Origin: an uncultured Clostridia bacterium
Lineage (GTDB): Bacteria > Bacillota > Clostridia > TANB77 > CAG-508
DNA: 36,721 nt
Assembly (NCBI GenBank): GCA_934129745.1
Contig: CAKOWZ010000018.1
Coordinates: forward strand, 1-36,721
Direction: 5' to 3'
This document shows positions 32,131 to 36,721 of this stretch, piece by piece. The number at the start of each line of letters is the position of its first letter. The stretch's first letter is position 1. The notes under the pieces were generated by a model. It had not been told where the DNA came from. It did not search any database and saw only the letters and a program-made list of their open reading frames with translations. The translations under genes were made by a program, and so were the position numbers.

Positions 32131-32251
32131 TTAGTGCTGAACACGAATATCTGCAAATTCTGCATTATTCCACTAACCCGAATTATATATAAACAGGCTA
32201 AGTGCCTGGAATTTATGGATTTATATTATCATCTTTTATGTAAAATGTCAA
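32131..32251 (-). promoter_or_regulatory. Promoter and structured leader, copy 1
   Basis: Minus-strand promoter: -35 TTGACA (32251-32246), 17 nt, -10 TAATAT (32228-32223). The leader contains CAGGC-ACTTA-GCCTG (32208-32194) and an outer stem TTAGTG/CACTAA (32176-32131) enclosing GAATA/TATTC. The segment aligns without gaps to 36510-36630, with about 12 differences in 121 nt. The stem differences keep pairing (for example CACTAA becomes CATTAG opposite TTAGTG, giving G-U pairs). This looks like a conserved regulatory RNA leader. Confidence 0.75.
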
Positions 32252-32267
32252 TTATACTATTGTTATA

Positions 32268-32320
32268 CAAAAATAACCCTGGGCTTCGTAAGTTTCCAGA
32301 GTTTCGTAATTGACCCAAGG
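32268..32320 (-). terminator. Terminator of the DUF4160 operon
   Basis: On the minus strand CCTTGGG (32320-32314) pairs with CCCAGGG (32283-32277) including one G-U pair, then TTATTTTTG. The loop contains TTACGAA twice. Confidence 0.7.
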
Positions 32321-32401
32321 CTTTATTAGTTTCTTGGATACCGCTCACATATATATTAGCACTTTTTATAGTAACTTTCAATTACTGTTACTACTATTTT
32401 A

Positions 32402-32681
32402 TTAACAATAGAACTTAAGTTCTTGCCCTTCAAAGTAATTTTTCCATTTTGCTAATATTAAAAAATAGTTATCATTTACAACCTTTAAAATCTTCTTTAA
32501 ATCATTCATAGGAATATTGCTTTTATTATTTGCAACTATTGTTCCACCACTTTTTGTAAGCCAAATTTTTGTTGAATTGCTTGTAGGATTTCCTTTAGAT
32601 ATATGTATATGAATTGGTTCATCATTTTCATTTGACCAAAAGTATATCTTATATCCGCATTGTTTCAAATATATTAGGCAC
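32402..32681 (-). pseudogene. DUF4160 protein, frameshifted after five codons
   Basis: The frame KQCGYKIYFWSNENDEPIHI is the typical start of DUF4160 proteins, including HIHISKGNP and TKIW. The family normally starts M-P-x-I-F. Exactly that (GTG-start MPNIF) is found at 32681-32667 with GGAGG at the right distance and an 8-nt overlap with the upstream stop, but one extra G at about 32666 throws it out of frame. The downstream frame could be read only from a TTG without RBS. DUF4160 genes usually occur in small toxin-antitoxin-like pairs, as here with 32674-32949. Confidence 0.75.
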
Positions 32682-32949
32682 TCTCAAGACCTCCTTCACT
32701 AGCAATTTCATAAAAATGTGCTGCACCTTGTTCAACAACTTTCTTAAATATTTCAATTTCTTCGTCTGTATAATTTCCATCATTTTCTACTATTTTGTAG
32801 CTTGGCAATTCAAAAATAAGTGTATCGAACCCGTGTTCTTTTGGTCTTTCAAATACTACTTTTATTATTTCTTCTCCGTTTTCTCTTTTTATTATATCTG
32901 AAATTACAAGTTCTGTATTATCTGCATATTTGCATATTGTATGCATCAT
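32674..32949 (-). CDS. Small protein paired with DUF4160 (91 aa)
   Basis: MMHTICKYADNTELVISDII at the N-terminus, then VVFERPKEHGFDTLIFELPSY and a C-terminal acidic helix ending GGLESA. I recognise it only as the kind of small protein that accompanies DUF4160; no enzymatic motif. ATG 32949 has GGAG 10 nt upstream. Its stop overlaps the GTG of the DUF4160 gene, as in a two-gene module. Possibly the antitoxin-like member, by analogy. Confidence 0.6.
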   Translation of the reverse strand: MMHTICKYADNTELVISDIIKRENGEEIIKVVFERPKEHGFDTLIFELPSYKIVENDGNYTDEEIEIFKKVVEQGAAHFYEIASEGGLESA

Positions 32950-32994
32950 TTTTGTCACGCTCCTTTTATTATTAATATAGTCTTTAATGATATT

Positions 32995-33024
32995 ATTTTA
33001 TCATAGTACAATAGAAGCGGTCAA
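32995..33024 (-). promoter_or_regulatory. Promoter of the DUF4160 pair, overlapping an AGAAGCGG octamer
   Basis: -35 TTGACC (33024-33019), 18 nt, -10 TAAAAT (33000-32995). The octamer (33013-33020) shares two bases with the -35. The same design (TCTTGACC, 18 nt, ATGATAA) is used by the cat promoter at 36076-36105. Confidence 0.65.
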
Positions 33025-33129
33025 GATGTTAGAATAAAAGTCTACATATTAAACTGAAGATAACTTGTTTACAATATCAAAATCTTTTGCACAAGTTAGA
33101 CTTAATTACTGTAATAAATTGTAATACCC

Positions 33130-33476
33130 TCAATTACAATAATTCTCCAATTGTTTTATTATTTCAGTCACATCATAATCCTCATTAAAAAGTAGCTCAT
33201 CTACTATATTATACATTCCAAAAGCATTTTTATCACATATGTATACTATAAAATCATTATCAGATACATCTATTAATGGAATTATCCCATCTATTTTACA
33301 TTGATATTCATTTTCAAAATTTTCAATTTCCCTTTTACTTATCAATCTATGATTTTCCTCGAATAAAATAGGCTCATCACTAACATAATTTAATATTGTA
33401 TTTAGATTTTGATTATTAATTTTTAATAAATTATCAAATTCTAAAGCTTTATTTTTTTATTAAACATATTAAACAT
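33130..33476 (-). pseudogene. SMI1/KNR4 (SUKH)-like immunity protein, frameshifted in a poly-A tract
   Basis: The C-terminal part (GIIPLIDVSDNDFIVYICDK, then FGMYNIVDELLFNE) has the PLxDxxDNDFIxY style of SMI1/KNR4 domains, which often serve as immunity proteins of contact-dependent toxins. The upstream part (ALEFDNLLKINNQN) is open in the same frame back to 33455. The natural start, ATG 33476 with GGAGG, is separated from it by a run of seven A residues with a frame change. A one-base slip there explains the break; it could be a sequencing error or phase variation. Confidence 0.65.
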
Positions 33477-33527
33477 TTATATACCTCCAAAAATATTTTT
33501 ATCTTTATAATAACTCAAGTATTTATT

Positions 33528-33953
33528 TTATCCGTTCAATTGTACATGGTCATCTAACTTCAAATCATCTACAAATTCAATACTTATTATATGCTCATCT
33601 AACTTGCTTTCACAAAAATCAATAATACCAGCATATTGAAATTTCCAATTAGGATGAGAATCATCCTTTTTAAAATCTATTTTAATTTGAGGTCTTCCGA
33701 TATTATTCTTTATATATTCGTCAGAATAGTTATATACAGAACTATAAAATTCTCTTAAACGTATTTTTAGCATAACATCCAAAATTTTATCTTTTTCTTT
33801 TACATATTTTTCTATAATTCTATTAGCATATTCAACAGTTTCTTCATCAAAAATATCTTTATTAATTATTATTAAGCATTCTTTGCTCTCAAAAACATAT
33901 TTATCCTCAATATAATATTCTGGATACCCATATTTAAAATCTTCTTTCTTCAT
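33528..33953 (-). CDS. Probable cytoplasmic immunity-like protein (141 aa)
   Basis: I do not assign a family. Soluble, acidic: MKKEDFKYGYPEYYIEDKYV at the start, a helical IRLREFYSSVYNYSDEYI in the middle and a C-terminal KKDDSHPNWKFQYAGIIDF...DDHVQLNG. Size, composition and adjacency to an SMI1/KNR4-like gene fit polymorphic-toxin immunity genes, though no toxin is nearby. RBS AGGAGG lies 8 nt before ATG 33953. Confidence 0.55.
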   Translation of the reverse strand: MKKEDFKYGYPEYYIEDKYVFESKECLIIINKDIFDEETVEYANRIIEKYVKEKDKILDVMLKIRLREFYSSVYNYSDEYIKNNIGRPQIKIDFKKDDSHPNWKFQYAGIIDFCESKLDEHIISIEFVDDLKLDDHVQLNG

Positions 33954-34025
33954 AATTTATTTCCTCCTTATATAATATAAAAATTACTATTTTAATACTT
34001 CGTATTTTAATTGAATATAAGAATC

Positions 34026-34080
34026 CTCTTAGATGATATTAGACTATTAACAAGATTTGATAATAACGAACTAAAAGAAA
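34026..34080 (+). pseudogene. Remnant of an APH-type phosphotransferase gene
   Basis: The plus strand encodes LDDIRLLTRFDNNELKE, nearly identical to the last part of the phosphotransferase at 4231-5220 (LDDMRLLTRFDNNELKE). Nothing upstream or downstream continues the match. It is a scrap of a second cargo copy on the opposite strand to its neighbours. Confidence 0.8.
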
Positions 34081-34291
34081 ATGTAGTAAACTATGCTAAG
34101 AAACTCTTACCTGCATTTATATTGTCTTTAAAACTACTACTATATTCCATAAAAAATCATTCCTTACTTTACATTTTTGTATGTAATATTATGCGTAATA
34201 CTCTAAAAAAATGATGGTGCATTTTTCCAATGTTTTATAATGATTTTGTTAAATGTCTAATAACAGTAATATGTTATGTGTACATAATATC
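34081..34291. other. Non-coding stretch next to the IS66 remnant
   Basis: Open plus-strand sequence, but without RBS or protein-like features. I see no IS66 tnpC-like sequence here, so the transposase part of the element has been deleted. Confidence 0.4.
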
Positions 34292-34331
34292 AAAAAAGTC
34301 TTGAAATTGCAATGCTTTTCAAGACTTTTTT
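34292..34331 (-). terminator. Bidirectional terminator beside the IS66 genes
   Basis: AAAAAAGTCTTGAAA (34292-34306) pairs perfectly with TTTCAAGACTTTTTT (34317-34331), giving a 15-bp stem. It lies 5 nt past the tnpB stop. Confidence 0.8.
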
Positions 34332-34335
34332 ACTA

Positions 34336-34713
34336 TTAATTTACAACATTTTTTAAGTTAATTTTTATTTCTTTAAAACTATTTTTTGGTTCGATTTTTA
34401 AACCTGATAATAACCAATTTAGTTGTTGTTTTGAAATATTTTTCAACTCTGATGAATTTCTTGGCCAATCAAATTTTATTTTTTCTGTTTCTAACAATGT
34501 TTTCTGTGCCAAAACAAAACCATTTTTATCATAACATAAAACTTTTATACTATTTCTTTTTTTGTTACAAAAAATATATGCAGATTTATCATATGGATTC
34601 ATCTTAAACTCATTTTGAACAATATTACACAGTGAAGATATTTGTTTTCTAAAATCTGTTATTCCATATGCTATATATATTTTGTTAACTTCTGAAAGTA
34701 AATTATTAATCAA
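34336..34713 (-). CDS. tnpB: IS66 family accessory protein TnpB
   Basis: 125 aa. The IS66 Orf2 pattern is good: VNKIYIAYGITDFRKQISSL matches the family's x-V-Y-L-a-x-G-x-T-D-M-R-K-x-I-d-g-L, followed by AYIFCNKKRNSIKVLCYDKNGF (family F-C-N-r-r-r-d-r-i-K-i-L-y-w-d-x-n-G-F) and W-P-x-x-x-x-E (WPRNSSEL). Complete in length. Its start overlaps the end of tnpA. Without TnpC it is not expected to mobilise DNA by itself. Confidence 0.88.
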   Translation of the reverse strand: MINNLLSEVNKIYIAYGITDFRKQISSLCNIVQNEFKMNPYDKSAYIFCNKKRNSIKVLCYDKNGFVLAQKTLLETEKIKFDWPRNSSELKNISKQQLNWLLSGLKIEPKNSFKEIKINLKNVVN

Positions 34714-35026
34714 TTAAAATCGCCTCCAATATTGATTGTAATATTTTTTTGTTGCTATTGACTTTAAAATTGACTTCAATATTTGCTATTTCTAATTTTA
34801 TTGTTTCTTTTCTGACATCTGTTATATTATTATTTTTTAATAAATTTGTACTAATTTCTCCAAAGTTACTGCTTTTTTCTAAATTCATTTTATCTTCAAG
34901 TAACCATCTATTAAATGTACTTGTTGGTATTTCATTTGTTCTACAAAATTCTGATATTTTCATTTTTGATTTTTTGTATTTTTCTACCATTTTTGTTTTA
35001 TATGTATTTGTGTATTCTTTTCTCAT
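34706..35026 (-). CDS. tnpA: IS66 family TnpA-like protein
   Basis: 106 aa from ATG 35026, with GGAGG at a correct distance. The N-terminus is an HTH: YTNTYKTKMVEKYKKSKMKI, then EFCRTNEIPTSTFNRWL, as in IS66 OrfA and IS3-type OrfA. The C-terminal part (IANIEVNFKVNSNKKILQSI) resembles the usual IS66 TnpA ending. Overlaps tnpB by 8 nt. Confidence 0.8.
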   Translation of the reverse strand: MRKEYTNTYKTKMVEKYKKSKMKISEFCRTNEIPTSTFNRWLLEDKMNLEKSSNFGEISTNLLKNNNITDVRKETIKLEIANIEVNFKVNSNKKILQSILEAILID

Positions 35027-35175
35027 CACTATAACCTCCATCTCTTTGTTTGTTATAGTTTATAATATTTTTTTATTATTTTATAGTCACTATTTTATTG
35101 AGCGGTTACGTTATATATGGCTTTTTTTATAAAAACATCTTAAAATTTATTCTCATTTTCATCAAATTGTATTAT

Positions 35176-35222
35176 GAATCAAAAAAGAGTACCTACAATA
35201 AGTAAGTACTCCTTTTTGATTC
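35176..35222 (-). terminator. Terminator of the leftward cat transcript
   Basis: GAATCAAAAA plus GAGTAC (35176-35192) pairs with GTACTC plus TTTTTGATTC (35206-35222). The long stem carries T runs on either strand. Confidence 0.75.
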
Positions 35223-35370
35223 AATGACAATCCTCTCCTCCATAATCGAGATCATTTGGTTCAGGAAAGTATGTAATTGGCTCAAGACTTTCAATTTTTC
35301 TCCAAGCATCAGAATGAATAAATGTTATGTATTGCTGAGTTATTTCCTGTTCAATTCATTTACATACATA
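35221..35370 (-). pseudogene. Short broken gene after cat
   Basis: The minus strand is open for about 45 codons (EQEITQQYITFIHSDAW, then FPEPNDLDYGGEDCH before a stop at 35223-35221) without a start codon. ATG 35370 (MYVNE) two bases after the cat stop is one base out of frame with it. The protein-like composition suggests a small gene disabled by a one-base loss near 35357. Family unknown. Confidence 0.5.
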
Positions 35371-35371
35371 T

Positions 35372-36025
35372 TTATTTCAATATTTCATCTGCATTATTTA
35401 ATAATTCTTGTATTTTATTAAATGTTTGTGCAAGTGGAAAGCCGTCTACAAAAATATGGCTTACAGTTATATTTAATGTTAATTCATATTTTTCGTTTTT
35501 TTCTATATATTTACCCCAACAAATTCTCGGTACACATTGTGATGATATATCATCTGGTATTGGATGAGTGAATTGAGTAAAGTCAACCCATGGTACGCAG
35601 GTTATATAATATTCGTTATAACAATTTTCTGGATTATATTTTTCATTTTTTATATGTTTTTGTTTCTTTGCATTTTCAATATGTTCAGAAGCTGTTTTAT
35701 AAAAGTTTTTATAATCGGTACAATTTTTAAATCTTACATTTTCAAATGTACCAGAGTCAGTCATAACAGTAAAGGCAGGATTTATTTCATCATATATAAC
35801 CGGATTATTGTTTTCTAATCTCATTCTCATTTCTTTTATTGAATTTAATCCATTTACTACAATGTATAGTAAATTTATAAAAAAAGATTCTTTATGCTCC
35901 TTCGTATGTTTTAATAAAGTAGTTACATCCATTTTTACATTCATACTATATGTACTATTTAAAAAACTTTTGAACCATTCAAAAGTTTTATTTCTTTCCC
36001 ATTCATCTAATTTAATTTCTCTCAT
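35372..36025 (-). CDS. cat: Type A chloramphenicol acetyltransferase-like protein
   Basis: 217 aa, the usual size of CAT subunits. Start FDLDEWERKEHF-like KLDEWERNKTFEWF, then STYSMNVKMDVTTLLKHTKE, and the catalytic motif H-x-x-x-D-G in VSHIFVDGFPLAQTF near the C-terminus. Acetyl transfer from acetyl-CoA to chloramphenicol is the family reaction; some divergent members act on other acceptors, so resistance is not certain. ATG 36025 with AGGAGG; the longer frame is not supported. Its own promoter is at 36076-36105. Confidence 0.85.
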   Translation of the reverse strand: MREIKLDEWERNKTFEWFKSFLNSTYSMNVKMDVTTLLKHTKEHKESFFINLLYIVVNGLNSIKEMRMRLENNNPVIYDEINPAFTVMTDSGTFENVRFKNCTDYKNFYKTASEHIENAKKQKHIKNEKYNPENCYNEYYITCVPWVDFTQFTHPIPDDISSQCVPRICWGKYIEKNEKYELTLNITVSHIFVDGFPLAQTFNKIQELLNNADEILK

Positions 36026-36075
36026 AAAAGTTCCTCCTATATTTAAAATGAAATATTCAGCAATTTCTGTCAACT

Positions 36076-36105
36076 ATATTATCATAACATAATAAAAATG
36101 GTCAA
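36076..36105 (-). promoter_or_regulatory. Promoter of cat
   Basis: -35 TTGACC (36105-36100), 18 nt, -10 TAATAT (36081-36076). Confidence 0.7.
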
Positions 36106-36171
36106 GATTTGAAATTAAAGTACTGCCAAAATTCAAGGATATGATAGTTGTTTTATTTTTTTATGTATTAT

Positions 36172-36215
36172 AAATAAAAAACAGGGCTCTCATTAATAAA
36201 ATTGAGAGCCTTGTT
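36172..36215 (-). terminator. Terminator of the right-end small gene
   Basis: GGCTCTCA (36185-36192) / TGAGAGCC (36203-36210) with the stem extended by AACA/TTGTT. The minus-strand T run lies at 36183-36172. Confidence 0.85.
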
Positions 36216-36239
36216 TTTGTGGTCAGATATACTTCGATA

Positions 36240-36455
36240 TCAACCTTTAAACCAGTAAGTATGAGCCGAATGCTCGCAAGCTGCCATTATTTTTAGCCAT
36301 TCGGCATGCTTTTGTATTGACTCAGCATTCATTTCTGCAATTACTCTTGGGTCTGTGTGAATAATTCTTGCACCTTTGATAGGAATTGGCCGAAATAATT
36401 CTCTTTTTTGACCATTAGAATCATAAACATACCTCTTTTGTATGATTTTGGGCAT
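36240..36455 (-). CDS. Small protein of a duplicated family, copy 2 (71 aa)
   Basis: Paralogue of 31852-32064: the shared backbone is K-I-I/C-Q-K-x-Y, PIPIKGARIIHTDPRVIAEM, E-S-I-Q/R-K, and a Cys/His-bearing end (CEHSAHTYWFKG). It has no zinc-ribbon gene behind it; a terminator follows instead. RBS TAGGAGG. Promoter and leader are about 90% identical to those of copy 1, and the gene reads inward from the right inverted repeat. Function unknown. Confidence 0.75.
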   Translation of the reverse strand: MPKIIQKRYVYDSNGQKRELFRPIPIKGARIIHTDPRVIAEMNAESIQKHAEWLKIMAACEHSAHTYWFKG

Positions 36456-36509
36456 ATAAACTACCTCCTAATTAAAGTTGTAAACATAGTTACTTGTTTA
36501 TGGAATTTG

Positions 36510-36630
36510 CTAATGCTGACCACGAATAAATGCAAATTATGCATTATTCCACTAACTCTTACTATATATAAACAGGCTAAGTGCCTGGAAGTTATGAATT
36601 TATATTATCATCTTTTATGTAAAATGTCAA
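36510..36630 (-). promoter_or_regulatory. Promoter and structured leader, copy 2
   Basis: -35 TTGACA (36630-36625), 17 nt, -10 TAATAT (36607-36602). CAGGC/GCCTG stem (36587-36573) and CTAATG/CACTAA outer stem (36510-36555) are as in copy 1. All landmarks are offset by exactly 4379 nt, so there are no insertions or deletions between the copies. The -35 ends 16 nt from the terminal inverted repeat. Confidence 0.75.
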
Positions 36631-36646
36631 TCAAATATAAAATGAT

Positions 36647-36721
36647 GTATGAGTTTTTTAAACTGGGGATTTCCTTAGATTTCAATATTTTTAGACACTT
36701 AATATAATTTAATTAGATTTA
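36647..36721 (-). repeat. 75-bp terminal inverted repeat, right copy
   Basis: Exact reverse complement of 3-77. It reaches the last base of the window. Confidence 0.95.

Larger units (their letters stand above)
1413..33020. repeat. Dispersed octamer AGAAGCGG, 17 sites (Chi-like)
   Basis: Plus strand (first base): 4653, 7952, 24541, 28539, 29577, 30181, 33013. Minus strand (left coordinate of CCGCTTCT): 1413, 3389, 6817, 12919, 18385, 23067, 25213, 25636, 27533, 28127. Every GAAGCGG in the window is preceded by A, so the unit is eight bases. Sites lie both in genes and between them and share no longer flank. Confidence 0.85.
34336..35109 (-). mobile_element. IS66-family remnant lacking tnpC
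   Basis: Two accessory genes (tnpA-like, tnpB-like) of an IS66 element are intact and overlap by 8 nt, but the large DDE transposase gene tnpC that should follow tnpB is missing; a terminator takes its place. Upstream of tnpA, GTAACCGC on the minus strand (ending at about 35109) is a possible IS end, since IS66 ends commonly begin GTAA. No partner terminal repeat was found on the left. Confidence 0.65.

Noticed and set aside
1413..33020. AGAAGCGG as an integron-like cassette recombination site
   Set aside because: Many copies lie inside intact conserved genes (recombinases, XRE gene, S51 peptidase), there is no longer shared flank or dyad, and it matches known Chi sequences.
34011..34214. 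67-codon plus-strand gene
   Set aside because: Only the first third matches the phosphotransferase C-terminus; the rest is AT-rich hydrophobic noise and there is no RBS.
1..36721. CRISPR array, tRNA or rRNA genes
   Set aside because: No regularly spaced direct repeats, cloverleaf-like sequences or rRNA-like conserved stretches were seen.

Overview
The window is very AT-rich (I estimate about 28% GC). It looks like accessory DNA of a low-GC Bacillota, probably an uncultured anaerobic gut-type Clostridia or Bacilli relative. The signs are AGGAGG-type ribosome binding sites, TTGACA/TATAAT promoters, a clostridial-type ICE remnant (VirB4 fragment, class B sortase, CHAP cell-wall hydrolase), a Spo0A C-terminal-like protein and short XRE regulators. 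No rRNA, tRNA, CRISPR array or replication initiator gene was found. The two ends carry a perfect 75-bp inverted repeat (3-77 and 36647-36721). Each copy sits exactly 16 nt from an inward-facing promoter. This could be the termini of an element, or two inverted copies of a longer genomic repeat at which an assembly stopped.

Layout from the left: (1) a small gene of unknown function with a structured leader (94-640). (2) A rightward run of cargo enzymes (746-7926): SGNH hydrolase, two membrane-anchored extracytoplasmic proteins, a HExxH metallopeptidase, an S51 peptidase, a broken ASCH gene running into an APH-type kinase, a RimJ-type acetyltransferase, a NUDIX hydrolase, a GNAT, and an XRE-methyltransferase fusion. 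(3) A decayed ICE segment (7935-12841) with an FMN reductase and an alpha/beta hydrolase inserted. (4) A transglutaminase-type operon (13106-15623). (5) A ten-gene enzyme operon (15783-22377) driven by a near-copy of the promoter of (4). Three of its families (metallopeptidase, S51, GNAT) repeat those of block 2, two of them at about 86-90% protein identity.

Between 22.4 and 31.5 kb lies a regulatory and recombination region. It has two XRE repressors, a REC-only response regulator, a separate Spo0A_C-like protein, a sigma-like factor whose Shine-Dalgarno is buried in a terminator-like hairpin, an approximately 280-nt intergenic segment with at least six hairpins (candidate structured RNA), and two overlapping tyrosine recombinases plus a small third gene. 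The recombinase module is bracketed by 67-bp direct repeats and followed by an AT-rich 1.5-kb region with iteron-like repeats. All genes from 31.6 kb to the right end point leftwards: a duplicated small-protein family with a conserved 121-nt leader and promoter, a DUF4160 pair, SMI1/KNR4-like and other immunity-like genes, an IS66 remnant without its transposase, and a chloramphenicol acetyltransferase. Several of these carry single-base frameshifts.

The octamer AGAAGCGG occurs 17 times across the window (about 0.2 expected). It contains the known S. aureus Chi (GAAGCGG) and B. subtilis Chi (AGCGG) sequences. It is probably the Chi site of this lineage, but it also lies at one visible gene-truncation junction. 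All functional statements are inferred by reading motifs and family resemblance; no database search was run.
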